Shown here: positions 8,132-17,461 of the stretch, piece by piece
How the letters are laid out: the number at the start of each line of letters is the position of its first letter
Numbering within the stretch: position 1 is the first letter of the stretch
Assembly (NCBI GenBank): GCA_016125505.1
Contig: WGLP01000023.1
Coordinates: 1 to 37,030, forward strand
Direction: 5' to 3'
Length of the DNA: 37,030 nt
Source of the DNA: Gammaproteobacteria bacterium
GTDB lineage: Bacteria; Pseudomonadota; Gammaproteobacteria; UBA6429; Thiohalophilaceae
The notes under the pieces: model-generated
What the model was told of the DNA's origin: nothing
Seen by the model: only the letters and a program-made list of their open reading frames with translations
The model's database searches: none
Position numbers and translations under genes: made by a program

Positions 8132-9645
8132 GCATATATCGACGACTTCCACGACACGCGGGCATTGCTTTCGGCGACCTTGCACCGAAGTGATGCGCAA
8201 TATCCGATCCCGCTGACAGATGACCAGTTCTGGGTGACGACATTGCCGCCGGCCCATACGGCCTGATCCCATATCGCTTCATCCCAAACGGCAGCATTGA
8301 CTTCAGATCCTGATACGATGGACTGCACGCTGGTATTGTCTTTGAAGTCGGTTCCCAGTGACAGAAACGCAGACGGTGTGTTGTCTGCTTCCAGAACCGG
8401 GCGCACCATTGTAAAAATCTTGTTATGCGAACGGTCGCCGAAATAGTTCCATGCCTGCTGGCCGATACAGGTTATGGCCGCACCGTCATCTGTCTTTCCC
8501 GTATCGGCGCGGTAAACCACACCATCAGGGCCGCCGAAATAGAGATTGTCATTAAACAACGACCAGCAGCGCGCCGGGATGTTGCGGAACCGGCACCATG
8601 ATCGCGTCCGGGTGTTCATCACATGCTGGTCGTATGCCGTTGTCGTGCGCGGTACGTTGAAAATAAGCATGTTCCCGGCAGGATATAAGATCGGCTCCCA
8701 GCCGTCGTTGCTGCCATATGTTTCTATGGCCTGTATGACGGCGCCTGAAATCTTGTCTGACAGTATGGTTCTTTCGGTCTTCAGCGACCGGCCAAACGGT
8801 AGAACACTGGTCAGCGGAACATATCCGTCTTTGGTAATCACTACCAGGTCAGAGCCGAATTTTATGGTGCAGCGATAGCCAATCGGTGCGCCGATGGCAT
8901 AGACGCCGACCAGCGAAAAGTCGCTGCCCGGATCGCTGCCGCTGTAAACGACGACTTCGCCTGACGACATAAAGCAGGCCAGAAGGTCGTCAACGCCGTC
9001 GCCGCCATCACGGGATATGACGCCAATGGCGATCAGGTTTCCGCCGAAATTGCCGACATACTTCAGATCGAAGGCGGTCAGCGTTCCGGTAACGGACTGG
9101 ACGCCGCCATACCAGAATTTCTGGCTATCTTTTTCGACGAAATACAGCCGCGACTTGAAGGCGACGACGTTAATCAGCTTGGCGATGGTCAGCCCGGAAC
9201 CAGACCACGATGTGCTGCTTAAGCTGCTGCCGTCATAGTCTTGTGGGTCATCGGTTCCGTTTACCAAAAACAAACGGCCACCGAATTGTGTGGTCTGCCA
9301 TGAATTTTCAGAAAACCCGCTGCCGAGATTTGACGCCGTGCCCGATGATACCTCATCGATCGAGCCGCTACCGCATGCGATAAACTTGCGCGTTTCTCCG
9401 GCGTGATATTCGGCCAGCGTTTCGACGGCATTTGCGGTCGCCGACATTTCGCAAAAAGGGGCGTATCCGCGCCGCATGATGACATCGTTCTGGCGGGGGA
9501 ACCAGTTATCCATCAGAACGGCATCGTGTTCCTTCATCTGGTCAAGCGCATCGCGGGCATTCCATCCGCCTACAGGCGGCGGCACCGATTTAGATTTTGC
9601 CTCCTGACTGCGCGAAAGCCTGTCCTGAAGCGGCTGCATCAACAT
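8107..9645 (-). CDS. Tail stabilisation protein, P22 gp10-like
   Basis: A 512-residue beta-rich protein. Early residues contain PPVGGWNARDAL and DNWFPRQNDVIMRRGY, the signature of podovirus packaged-DNA stabilisation/tail hub proteins. Blade-like repeats follow (GGRLFLVNGTDD, KSRLYFVEKDSQ, NDNLYFGGPDGVVYR). I place the start at the second Met of the open frame because it makes a TGATG junction with the adaptor gene. By family it binds below the adaptor ring and plugs the portal channel after DNA packaging. Confidence 0.8.
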   Translation of the reverse strand: MLMQPLQDRLSRSQEAKSKSVPPPVGGWNARDALDQMKEHDAVLMDNWFPRQNDVIMRRGYAPFCEMSATANAVETLAEYHAGETRKFIACGSGSIDEVSSGTASNLGSGFSENSWQTTQFGGRLFLVNGTDDPQDYDGSSLSSTSWSGSGLTIAKLINVVAFKSRLYFVEKDSQKFWYGGVQSVTGTLTAFDLKYVGNFGGNLIAIGVISRDGGDGVDDLLACFMSSGEVVVYSGSDPGSDFSLVGVYAIGAPIGYRCTIKFGSDLVVITKDGYVPLTSVLPFGRSLKTERTILSDKISGAVIQAIETYGSNDGWEPILYPAGNMLIFNVPRTTTAYDQHVMNTRTRSWCRFRNIPARCWSLFNDNLYFGGPDGVVYRADTGKTDDGAAITCIGQQAWNYFGDRSHNKIFTMVRPVLEADNTPSAFLSLGTDFKDNTSVQSIVSGSEVNAAVWDEAIWDQAVWAGGNVVTQNWSSVSGIGYCASLRCKVAESNARVSWKSSIYAWKQGGII

Positions 9646-10355
9646 CAGCTTACATCCCATCCGCCATCAGGAACGGCGGGCATGATGTTTTCAGGCCCCG
9701 CCGGAACGGACATATCGATAGTGTCCTTGCCACCATCGGTGCCGACAAGGTTGGCCAGGTCAATCTGGTATTCTCTGAAGGCCTCGGCGTAAGAAAACCC
9801 CTTGGCGGCCAAAAAGCGCCATTTTGCATCTTTTTTCAGCAGTTCTTCGTCTATCAACGAAACATCGTCGTCCCGCTCAAATTTCGCGCGCGGTGTGTCG
9901 CCTGCGGCATTCTCGACCCACTGATTGGAAATGTACTCGAAATAAACATCCAGCCCGGCTGCCGGCGCCGGGTTGAACAATATCTTGCCGCCACGAATGC
10001 GGAATACATTGCGGATTGACGAAATCTGCGTGCTTTTGCGCCGCTGCCACTCGGCTGCCGAAACGGGCCCGAAAACGCGCCAGGTGTTCGACCGGTCATA
10101 CATCGTTCTGCCAATGATGCGGTCGAAATCTGACGCGATGTCGGTTATATCGTCCTGTTCTTCGGTGGCAACGGTTGTAAATGTAGCCTCCTTGGTCAGC
10201 GCTTCCAGAACGAAGTTCTTCATGTGCGTCCTGCCTGATGTGTTAATCAGGGCCAGCACCTGTTGAACGGTCGTGTCCGAATTATTGATGACCGATGATG
10301 GCACAGAAACGCCCACTTCCCTGCAGACATCCTGTGTGATCGTAAGAAGGCTCAT
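9645..10355 (-). CDS. Head-tail adaptor protein (SU10 / P22 gp4-like)
   Basis: A 236-residue protein beginning MSLLTITQDVCREVGVSVPS, the characteristic opening of podovirus adaptors, with DTTVQQVLALINTSGR shortly after and a beta strand pattern (KILFNPAPAAGLDVYFEYIS) in the middle. Adaptors bind the portal ring and form the platform for the stabilisation protein encoded immediately downstream. The order portal, scaffold, capsid, adaptor, stabilisation protein fits this role. Codon use and length are normal. Confidence 0.82.
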   Translation of the reverse strand: MSLLTITQDVCREVGVSVPSSVINNSDTTVQQVLALINTSGRTHMKNFVLEALTKEATFTTVATEEQDDITDIASDFDRIIGRTMYDRSNTWRVFGPVSAAEWQRRKSTQISSIRNVFRIRGGKILFNPAPAAGLDVYFEYISNQWVENAAGDTPRAKFERDDDVSLIDEELLKKDAKWRFLAAKGFSYAEAFREYQIDLANLVGTDGGKDTIDMSVPAGPENIMPAVPDGGWDVS

Positions 10356-10368
10356 TTACGCGGTTTCC

Positions 10369-11133
10369 TTATGCTGCTTGCTGACGCTTCAGGTCAGGAA
10401 AGGCTTTTTCGACTTCGGCACGGGTGACGCGGCGGCCTGTAAGTTCGGTCAGAACAGTCAGGTCTGGATCGCCGTTTTTGTTCCAGTGCGATTCATCGTC
10501 CTGATTGAGAAGCGAAACCGCTGCGGCCAGGTCAGAATTTTCTGTGCCGCCGCCATCAGCTGTCGCGTCGGTGTTTTCTCCGCCTTTTCCTTCAAGCTGT
10601 GCCTGAAGGTCAGCAATCGTTTTCTGAAGGTCTTTGATCAGAATGTTCTGGTTTTCGATGGTTTCCTTCAGCGACAGGATTTCTTCGGCAGCCTTGCCGT
10701 CAGACGCTTCCAGATAGGCCTTGGCCCGGCTTTGCAGGTCGCGGGCACCGGCACCGATACGCTGCAGGATGGCTTCCGGCGCTTCAGCAAGGTCTTCGAC
10801 GGTACGGATGCCCTGACGTATCAGGTTTTCCGCCGTCGCGCGCGTTGCCTGCGGCCACTGGCGGATGTCCATACCTTCAAGCGGTATTTCCTTGCCGGCC
10901 TTCCAGTGGTCGTACATGGCCTTGTATCGACCTGCCAGATCGGAAGTCATCCGGCCATTAATGACATCGAGTTCGATTTGCTTCAGCCAGTGTTCGACAC
11001 GTTTCGGGATCTGCGTGTTCTGGTCGATAACCAGCACAACCCAGTCTTCGTCTTTCAGGACTTCGCGCCCGGCTTTTACCGACGCTTCTTCGTCGCGCAC
11101 GGCGCGATTTTCAAATTGGGGATAGACTGCCAT
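10369..11133 (-). CDS. Conserved phage structural-region protein with HhH-like and coiled-coil parts
   Basis: A 254-residue protein. Residues about 80-140 (WKAGKEIPLEGMDIRQWP, IRQGIRTVEDLAEAPEAILQ) resemble a helix-hairpin-helix module; about residues 148-185 form a coiled coil (IENQNILIKDLQKTIADLQA); the C-terminus (LTVLTELTGRRVTRAEVEKA) resembles a motif found in several phage head proteins. It lies between the decoration and adaptor genes, so a head role is likely. A terminator separates it from the decoration gene upstream. No enzymatic function is visible. Confidence 0.7.
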   Translation of the reverse strand: MAVYPQFENRAVRDEEASVKAGREVLKDEDWVVLVIDQNTQIPKRVEHWLKQIELDVINGRMTSDLAGRYKAMYDHWKAGKEIPLEGMDIRQWPQATRATAENLIRQGIRTVEDLAEAPEAILQRIGAGARDLQSRAKAYLEASDGKAAEEILSLKETIENQNILIKDLQKTIADLQAQLEGKGGENTDATADGGGTENSDLAAAVSLLNQDDESHWNKNGDPDLTVLTELTGRRVTRAEVEKAFPDLKRQQAA

Positions 11134-11160
11134 GATTTAGTACCTCCGTTGGAATTGATG

Positions 11161-11188
11161 AAAAAAGCGGCCCCGGTTAGGGGGCCGC
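11161..11188 (-). terminator. Rho-independent terminator after the decoration gene
   Basis: On the minus strand an 8-bp GC stem (GCGGCCCC / GGGGCCGC, six-base loop) is followed by six T residues. It sits 13 bp after the decoration protein stop and before the next structural gene. Inside a run of co-directed late genes it should reduce rather than abolish expression of the genes beyond it. Confidence 0.85.
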
Positions 11189-11200
11189 CTTGGGGGTTCG

Positions 11201-11671
11201 TTAGATCGTTGCGCCGATGGTCGGGAAGACCAGCATGGCCGCAACGGCATCTGCACCGCCACCGCCAACAGCCGTGGTCAGAACGAGGCCGTCCACATAT
11301 TCGGCGCCGGATGTTCCAGCGTCGTCAAGGTGGCCGTCTGTGGCTGTGGTGTGGATGGGCACATTCGCCGCACAGCTTGTCAGGCCGTTGGCCTCGGTCG
11401 GGCCGAAGACCTGCGCAAAGCCATAATCGTTATCGGCAAAATCAACCAGAACGACGCCTGCGCGGTCGCCACGTGCCGAAGCCGAAGTGGTTACGCTGGC
11501 GACAACCGCCTGGCCGTCTTCGTCGATGATAACGACATCATTTGCGCCAAGCGCACCGCTGGCCTGAATGGCCACATATGCCTTGCCGCGATCCCATACG
11601 ACATTGCCCAGCCCGAAAAGCTGATGCGGGTCAGACGAAGTACGGGTTACTTCGATATTTGCACCAATCAT
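11201..11671 (-). CDS. Capsid decoration / head stabilisation protein (putative)
   Basis: A 156-residue Ala/Gly/Val-rich beta protein (VTRTSSDPHQLFGLGNVV, GKAYVAIQASGALGANDVV, ATDGHLDDAGTSGAEYVDGL) with the composition of head decoration proteins. It lies directly downstream of the major capsid gene and is bounded by a strong terminator on each side, consistent with a high-copy virion component. No catalytic motif. The decoration assignment comes from composition and position; a head fibre protein is the alternative. Confidence 0.72.
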   Translation of the reverse strand: MIGANIEVTRTSSDPHQLFGLGNVVWDRGKAYVAIQASGALGANDVVIIDEDGQAVVASVTTSASARGDRAGVVLVDFADNDYGFAQVFGPTEANGLTSCAANVPIHTTATDGHLDDAGTSGAEYVDGLVLTTAVGGGGADAVAAMLVFPTIGATI

Positions 11672-11701
11672 AGTTGTTCCTCATAGGTTTGGTGATTGAA
11701 G

Positions 11702-11729
11702 AAAAAAGGCGGCCTGATCTGGCCGCCTT
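11702..11729 (-). terminator. Rho-independent terminator after the capsid gene
   Basis: Minus-strand stem AAGGCGGCC / GGCCGCCTT with a six-base loop and a following T run (six A on the plus strand at 11702-11707). It begins 9 bp after the capsid stop codon. With the second terminator downstream it brackets the decoration gene. Confidence 0.85.
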
Positions 11730-11738
11730 CATAACCGC

Positions 11739-12692
11739 TTAGTCGAACAGCAGGCCTTGGCGTGCCCGGTTAGAGCAGACCAGGTTGCCTTGGAACAGGA
11801 TCGGGATGACAACGCCATCCTGATTTGCGGACGACTTTTCATCCGCAACCGTCATAAAGGCATCCTTGTGAACGACCAGCTTCAGATAGTCGGTGTTCAG
11901 GAAGTTCATGCGGTTTGCGGAAATGCCCGATTCACTGGTTTCATGAACGACATCGGCGCTCATAAACTTGATGCTGTCAAAGCCGGTATCGGCTTCATCA
12001 GCCTGCGTGAAGCGCTGCAGGTCGGTCAGCGAATCCCAGTACAGAGAGAACAAGTCCGTGCTGGAAATAATCAGGTCGGTCTTGTCCGTACCACGGCACG
12101 TTGCCAGCCACAGAGCCTTCATCTTGCCCCGGATCGTCGCAGAAGTGGCTGTGTTGCCATCCTGAAACTGGTTCTTCCAGAACGTGAAGTTCCCGGCGTT
12201 GATGCCGCCATAGGTTCCTGTGCCGTCACTGGTCAGAAGGGCTTCAAGACCGCCGATCTGCTTGCCGCCATCAGCAGTACCGTCAGAATGAAGGTCTGCG
12301 TTGATGTTGTTGGAAAACGTCTGCTTGGCGACTTTCATTTTCGCCTTTGCCAGCTTAATCATGGCGTTCTTGCCGGAATTGTTTCGCAATTCCAGACCGG
12401 AAGCCACGATATTGACGACCGACTGTTTCCAGTCGAACTTGGCCGAAGTGATAACATCGGACTGGTTGATGTTCAGCAGTTCAAAACCGCTGTACCGCTG
12501 GTACGTGCTGTTTTCAGCGTACATGATCGGTTCAACGATTTCATATCCGCCGTCGATCTTCTCGATAAGTTTCTTCTTATCAAGCCTGTTCCACAGGGCA
12601 TTGTGCTTCGACACGGAGTCAGCCATTTCCTTGTTGTGCTGACGCAGCGTCGTTGACACCATTTCGGTGAAAGTGCTGCTAGGAGTTGACAT
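11739..12692 (-). CDS. Major capsid protein
   Basis: A 317-residue protein with the pattern of a podovirus major capsid protein: N-terminal helix (FTEMVSTTLRQHNKEMADSV), KKKLIEKIDGGYEIVEPIMY, then NINQSDVITSAKFDWKQSVV in the E-loop/P-domain region and NNINADLHSDGT further on; the C-terminus ends with strand-rich GVVIPILFQGNLVCSNRARQ. It is adjacent to the scaffold gene upstream and followed by a terminator. SD AAGGAA lies upstream of the ATG. Hexamers and pentamers of this HK97-fold protein would form the icosahedral head. Confidence 0.88.
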   Translation of the reverse strand: MSTPSSTFTEMVSTTLRQHNKEMADSVSKHNALWNRLDKKKLIEKIDGGYEIVEPIMYAENSTYQRYSGFELLNINQSDVITSAKFDWKQSVVNIVASGLELRNNSGKNAMIKLAKAKMKVAKQTFSNNINADLHSDGTADGGKQIGGLEALLTSDGTGTYGGINAGNFTFWKNQFQDGNTATSATIRGKMKALWLATCRGTDKTDLIISSTDLFSLYWDSLTDLQRFTQADEADTGFDSIKFMSADVVHETSESGISANRMNFLNTDYLKLVVHKDAFMTVADEKSSANQDGVVIPILFQGNLVCSNRARQGLLFD

Positions 12693-12722
12693 TTTACTGT
12701 TTCCTTATCTAATGGGGTTGGA

Positions 12723-13790
12723 TTAACCGCCCACAGCTTTGTCGTATGACCTTTCCAGCGTTTCATCGATGGTTTCGCCAGGCTCGATCGAACCCTTTGA
12801 TGCCGATTTCGATGACGGAACGGTGGCTTTTTTCGCCTTTTTGGCCTTGTCGGCTGCTTCGCGGCTGGCTTTCGCCTTGGCTTCAGCATCGATTTTGGCT
12901 TTTGCTTCAGGAACGAGGGTCAGGGCCATCTGATAGGCTTCATCAATCGTTTTGACGACATCCTTTTTGACCAGTTCAGACATCTTGTCACGAACAAGAT
13001 CAAAATGCGGATGCTTCAGACTGCCGCTTTCGTCCTTGGCTTCAGCGAACGTCTTGACGACGCCGGCCTGTTCCTCCATCAGCTGCCGATGGGCCTGCTG
13101 CTGACGGTTCTGGTCACCCTGCCGGATTTCATTCAGCTGGGTGGTCAGGTCTTTTACGGTTTGCTGCAGGGCGGACACTTGGGGATCGACATATTCGTCA
13201 CCTTCGCCGTCCTGAACGGTTGTGGCTCCGTATGGTATCCCGTAGTCCTTGGCCAGTTTTTGCAGCGCGATCTGCTTTTGCTCCGGTGTCCCGTTGCGAA
13301 GCTGGTATTCCGCAGCCGACAAGATGTCTAGCGCCTGTTCGGGCGTGACGCCAAGCTGCTGGTAATACTGGCCCCATTTTTGGGTAACACCGTCAATCGC
13401 CTCATAGCGTTTGCGAACTTCGGCCAGTTCCTGAGTCTTTTGCGAATAGTCGGCCTGTGCAGATTTGTGCGCTTCCAGAACAGCTGCTTTCGCATCGTCT
13501 GGCAGTGCATCAAACTTGGCCTTCGCTTCAGCAGACCAGTATTCAGGCGCGTCTAGCCCCGCAGGCTCATCGCCTTCCGGGGTGTCGTCGTCTGCGTCAT
13601 CGTCCGCTGCTTCAGCGTCGTCACCACTAGCCGGTTCATCATCGTCCGGTGTGTCGCCGCTGGGAATTTCGTTATCGGTGCCCGCCGCTTCATCATCTGG
13701 CGCGGCATCGTCATCCGTCATTTCATCAAAGACACGACCCATAGTCGCATCCAAATCTTCGCCTTCAGGCACTTCCGTGTCTGTCGTCAT
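12723..13790 (-). CDS. Scaffolding protein
   Basis: A 355-residue protein. Residues 1-85 are extremely acidic and Pro/Asp/Glu-rich; about residues 85-330 are helical and Gln/Lys-rich (YSQKTQELAEVRKRYEAI, QTVKDLTTQLNEIRQG); the C-terminal ~60 residues are basic (AKAKASREAADKAKKAKKA). An acidic N-terminus, a coiled core and a basic capsid-binding tail placed directly before the capsid gene are the hallmarks of podovirus scaffolds, which guide procapsid assembly and then leave. SD GGAGGTGG is upstream. Confidence 0.85.
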   Translation of the reverse strand: MTTDTEVPEGEDLDATMGRVFDEMTDDDAAPDDEAAGTDNEIPSGDTPDDDEPASGDDAEAADDDADDDTPEGDEPAGLDAPEYWSAEAKAKFDALPDDAKAAVLEAHKSAQADYSQKTQELAEVRKRYEAIDGVTQKWGQYYQQLGVTPEQALDILSAAEYQLRNGTPEQKQIALQKLAKDYGIPYGATTVQDGEGDEYVDPQVSALQQTVKDLTTQLNEIRQGDQNRQQQAHRQLMEEQAGVVKTFAEAKDESGSLKHPHFDLVRDKMSELVKKDVVKTIDEAYQMALTLVPEAKAKIDAEAKAKASREAADKAKKAKKATVPSSKSASKGSIEPGETIDETLERSYDKAVGG

Positions 13791-13811
13791 GGTTCCACCT
13801 CCGTTGGTTGA

Positions 13812-14111
13812 TTAGATGCCGAAGTTTTTACGCTCCGACGGTTCGAGAATCCGGCAGTTGTGTCGCTTCAGATGTTCGCGCATCGCGGCGCGACCCTCCA
13901 CCATCTGGCCGGTGACAGGGCTTTCAACAGCCCCGTAATCGCTTAAAACAAACCCACTGCTGTTTGCGGAAGACCCCAGATATGCCACCTGGCCGACGGC
14001 GTTCCGGCACTTGGGGCAATCCCGCGTTTGCGGGTCATCGTCGTAATCGGCCCTGGCCATGAATTCATGCTCACACACACAGCAGCGATAGAAATGGTCG
14101 CAATCAAACAT
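13812..14111 (-). CDS. Small zinc-ribbon protein
   Basis: A 99-residue protein with Cys4, Cys10, Cys11, Cys13 and the pair Cys32-x2-Cys35 (RDCPKCRNAV), a zinc ribbon of the FmdB-like style. It overlaps the portal gene end by 8 bp. Small zinc ribbons are common between portal and scaffold genes in related phages. DNA or protein binding is possible; no function can be given from sequence. The C-terminal half (EGRAAMREHLKRHNCRILEP) is a conserved-looking helical segment. Confidence 0.72.
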   Translation of the reverse strand: MFDCDHFYRCCVCEHEFMARADYDDDPQTRDCPKCRNAVGQVAYLGSSANSSGFVLSDYGAVESPVTGQMVEGRAAMREHLKRHNCRILEPSERKNFGI

Positions 14112-15927
14112 TCTGCGTCCCTGCGTTCATAACGGGTTGCGCCGGCATGGCAGGGGGAGGTAACACCTGACCAGCCGGCGCGCCCGCCGCAGCCGCGTCG
14201 CCGGGGACTGGCGCTGGCGGAACCGGCGCAGGCATTGCCGCCTGATCCAGCAGGTTCAGGGCGTCTTCCACCTCCCGGCCCATTTTGAACCTGCGCACGG
14301 CGGTCAGCAGAAGCGCTTTTGGCACCTCTACCGGCAGCCCTTGCTGCACCAGCGGAATCCATTGCTGTAAAAAACTGCCTATGGCGGTCAGCAATTCTGT
14401 GATGTTTCGCTTATCGGACTCTTCGTCGCTTGCAATCGTGGAATCGGTTTCGACATCGACGCGAATTTTCCTGTTCAGGTCTGATTTAAGCAGTTCCAGC
14501 GCCGCCGCTATTTCATCGGCTGTGGAACCGGCTATCAGGCCAAGCGTTGTGGCCGTAAATTTTTCAGCAATGATTTCAGCCTTGATGCGGAAAACATCAC
14601 GGACAAGGCGCTGGACTTCGTTTTGCCTGTCCTGAAGGCGCATGCTGCCAAACTGGGCCTTGATCGACTGTGCCGTGGCCGTTTCAACAGCCTTGGTCGA
14701 GCCCCGCACGATGTCGGAAAGCCCGGTGATTTCAAAAATCGTCTGCTTGATCTGATCGCGGGCCCGGTACAGTTCCAGCAGAACCTTGGCGATGGTTTCA
14801 ATCGGAAACATCCAGATCGCTTTTTCAAGCCCGCCCATCTGCATGATGGCGGTGATGCCCTCCGACGGTACAAGACCGGCTTCATCGGTCTGCATCAGGT
14901 TTTCAAGCTGTTTCAGCGTGCTGTCGTAAATACCACGCGCCCGCAGCGCAGAAACAAGGCGCTTGATGCGTTTGGTCAGGTCATCAAGTTCCTTCGCCTG
15001 GTCTTCGTAAATCTTGAATTCAGGAACCGGCACCAGCGAATCCGGGTTGCGGATCGAATATAACGGTCGCGGAACCGGGAAAAATCCTTCCAGATCGTAA
15101 GGATCGTCTTTTTCCAGCAGCGGTTCGTCTTTGTACGACGGCGAAATGTAAACAACCCTGCGTTCGGCCTTGTCCCAGATTTCATAGACGACACCGCGCT
15201 TCATCGCATCCTTGTGGCCTGATGCGTCGTCGCCATCATCGCCGTCCATACCGGACGGGCACCAGTCCAGCTTTACTTTTTTGCCTTTTTCGCCGAATTC
15301 TTCGACAAGTTCCTTGCGGGTGTAGTAATGGATGCGGCCAACCCACGGCACATCAGCCCATTTCTTGGCCCGTCCCATGCGGAAACGATCCCAGCCGACG
15401 CACTCGCATGTCGTTTCTTCGTAAACCAGAGAACGAAGCGGCTGGCCGTCATCATCGAGTAACGGCGCACCATCGGCGGCTGTCAGCTGGTCGCCATACA
15501 TCGGCTTGTACGATACCCAGACCACACCACGGCCTGTCAGAAGGTGATCTTCGACACATGATTTTATTTCATTGTCGAAATCGTACATATCAATCGATGC
15601 GGCCAGCCCGCGTTCCAGAATTTCAGATGCCTTTTTCCCTTCCGGGTCAGGATCGCGGAACCGGCGCCGCACATCAGGGCGCGGCGTCTTGCTATACAGC
15701 GCGGGCGATAGCGTCTGTGTGTTGGAATACAGGATATTGAACCTTGTCTTTGACGACTGGCCGTTGACGTAAATATCGATGGCTTCCGACGCATCCTTGC
15801 GCCAGCCTTTTTCTTCCTTGTCAGCCAGATCCCATTCCAGCAGCCAGCGCTTTACCACGCCGGAAGACCCTTCGCCTGCGTCCTGCGGATTTTCCAGCGA
15901 TGCCGGTGCTGTTTGTTCAGTCGTCAT
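14104..15927 (-). CDS. Portal protein
   Basis: A 607-residue portal of the P22-like/SU10-like type. Recognisable segments are WLLEWDLADKEEKGWRKDA at the N-terminus, NILYSNTQTLSPALYSKTPR, PDVRRRFRDPDP, VSYKPMYGD, and the long helical crown/stem region with IYEDQAKELDDLTKRIKRL and ETATAQSIKAQFGSMRLQDR. The C-terminus is Pro/Ala-rich. Twelve copies form the vertex channel through which the terminase packages DNA. It overlaps the terminase large subunit gene by 11 bp. Confidence 0.92.
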   Translation of the reverse strand: MTTEQTAPASLENPQDAGEGSSGVVKRWLLEWDLADKEEKGWRKDASEAIDIYVNGQSSKTRFNILYSNTQTLSPALYSKTPRPDVRRRFRDPDPEGKKASEILERGLAASIDMYDFDNEIKSCVEDHLLTGRGVVWVSYKPMYGDQLTAADGAPLLDDDGQPLRSLVYEETTCECVGWDRFRMGRAKKWADVPWVGRIHYYTRKELVEEFGEKGKKVKLDWCPSGMDGDDGDDASGHKDAMKRGVVYEIWDKAERRVVYISPSYKDEPLLEKDDPYDLEGFFPVPRPLYSIRNPDSLVPVPEFKIYEDQAKELDDLTKRIKRLVSALRARGIYDSTLKQLENLMQTDEAGLVPSEGITAIMQMGGLEKAIWMFPIETIAKVLLELYRARDQIKQTIFEITGLSDIVRGSTKAVETATAQSIKAQFGSMRLQDRQNEVQRLVRDVFRIKAEIIAEKFTATTLGLIAGSTADEIAAALELLKSDLNRKIRVDVETDSTIASDEESDKRNITELLTAIGSFLQQWIPLVQQGLPVEVPKALLLTAVRRFKMGREVEDALNLLDQAAMPAPVPPAPVPGDAAAAGAPAGQVLPPPAMPAQPVMNAGTQNV

Positions 15928-17461
15928 TTAGCCTCTTTCGCTTTTGCTCCGCCATCAGTTCGTCAAACGTCGGCGGGCGCGTCGATATTGGTTGCTGTGG
16001 TGCCGGTTGCGCCGTTACATACGGACGCGACATGCACGCATACCGCCATTCATCGGCGGCGTGGTCTTCCATGTTCGTGCTAAGGTCTTCCGGCCTGTTT
16101 TCGTCGTGCTGCAGCACGGGGATGGTGCGGATCGAATCCGTACAGGTCGAAAAGCAGTAAATCATCGCCGGGCCATCGGGGCAGTCATCTGTCTTCATAC
16201 CCTTCAGCCTGGCGCGCATCTGATCCCATCCGCCCATATGACCTTCAAACGCCACACGGGCATTGTCGGCCTTGCGCCACGGTGTCGCATTCAGTCCGGG
16301 CTTGTTCAGCGCCAGATAGTCACGCTCGGCATTGCGCAGGCGCTCCATGATCGACGGGCCGCCATTCTGCGCATACGCCGACGGATCGGCGACGCCGTAT
16401 GTCGGTATCGGGTCGTCCATCGATCGCCGGGCGATACCGGCACCGACTTCATCAGCGGTCAGCTTCAGCCCGGTGTTGTTGTCGTCCTTCTTGCCGTACC
16501 ATTCACGGTAACGGACAAGCGCGCCGCGTGGCAGGATCAGGCCGTCAGGATGGCGGTAGTCATCACTGACCACAGCCCACCAGCCAACGCTGAACGGTGC
16601 GGCGCTGCCCCAGTCAAGCGACCTGAAGTGCGTCCAGTATGCCGGGATGACAAACGGCCTGATAACATGGCGTTTGCTTTCCCATTCCTCGAAGAATGCG
16701 CCTTCGATCACATCCCAGTCGCCGTCTTCCATCGCCCGGACAAGGCTTTCGCTGCCAAGGCCGCGCAAACGGGCGCGATACAGCGGATCATCCTTCGCCA
16801 TCGACGGGTTGTCGTTCAGCCGCGCCGGAATGTACTGGCGCAACATGCCGCCTTCTTCATCCGGCATCAGCCTGATGTTGTAAGGCTCGACGTTATGGAT
16901 GAACGCCGCCTTTACCCAAACATGCCCGATGTTGCCGGGGTTCGATCCGCAGATGATGCGCGGAAACCGACCCTGATATTCTGGCGGCAACGGCGGAAGG
17001 CCAACGGCACGGACACGACCACGCAGGAAGCGATAGATTTTGTCCGTAAAGTGCGTAAGTTCGTCGATCAGAAGAACATGAATTTCCGCCCCCTGGTATT
17101 TGAAGCGGTCTTTTTCGTCCTTACAATGGCACAGATAAATCTTGCTGCCATTCCAGAACCGTATTTCGTCTTCGACGATCTTGACGAAGCCCGATTGCTC
17201 CCACGCCGCCAGCAGCGACCGGAAACCCTTCGGGCCTTCCATGTGGTTCTTTATCAGGTCTTCACGTATCCGCCGGAACAGATACACCTGAAGCCCCGGA
17301 ATCATGGAACACCAGATAATAGCAGCGACGCGCATCAGATGCGATTTGCCGCCGCCTGCCGCACCTCCGTAAAGTATCTCCGTTGCAGGAGAATTAAGCG
17401 CTACACCCTGTTTTGGGTGCAGATGCAGGTCGATTTCAGCTTTCGGGGCTGATTGTGACAT
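15917..17461 (-). CDS. terL: Terminase large subunit
   Basis: A 514-residue packaging motor. The Walker A motif is GGAAGGGKS at residues 32-40, and Walker B with the catalytic acid is VLLIDE at 129-134. The C-terminal nuclease half begins near RSLDWGSAAPFSVGWWAV (first acidic residue Asp in LDWG) with GVADPSAY further on. Length is normal. It overlaps the small subunit by 26 bp and the portal gene by 11 bp. It cuts concatemeric DNA and pumps it into the procapsid with ATP. Confidence 0.95.
   Translation of the reverse strand: MSQSAPKAEIDLHLHPKQGVALNSPATEILYGGAAGGGKSHLMRVAAIIWCSMIPGLQVYLFRRIREDLIKNHMEGPKGFRSLLAAWEQSGFVKIVEDEIRFWNGSKIYLCHCKDEKDRFKYQGAEIHVLLIDELTHFTDKIYRFLRGRVRAVGLPPLPPEYQGRFPRIICGSNPGNIGHVWVKAAFIHNVEPYNIRLMPDEEGGMLRQYIPARLNDNPSMAKDDPLYRARLRGLGSESLVRAMEDGDWDVIEGAFFEEWESKRHVIRPFVIPAYWTHFRSLDWGSAAPFSVGWWAVVSDDYRHPDGLILPRGALVRYREWYGKKDDNNTGLKLTADEVGAGIARRSMDDPIPTYGVADPSAYAQNGGPSIMERLRNAERDYLALNKPGLNATPWRKADNARVAFEGHMGGWDQMRARLKGMKTDDCPDGPAMIYCFSTCTDSIRTIPVLQHDENRPEDLSTNMEDHAADEWRYACMSRPYVTAQPAPQQPISTRPPTFDELMAEQKRKRLNDD

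Noticed and set aside
10273..11529. 418-codon plus-strand frame opposite the head genes
   Set aside because: Antisense to well-supported structural genes, with Arg/Phe-rich shadow composition.
15944..17452. 502-codon plus-strand frame opposite the terminase large subunit
   Set aside because: Pure mirror of a certain gene; no domain, no ribosome site.
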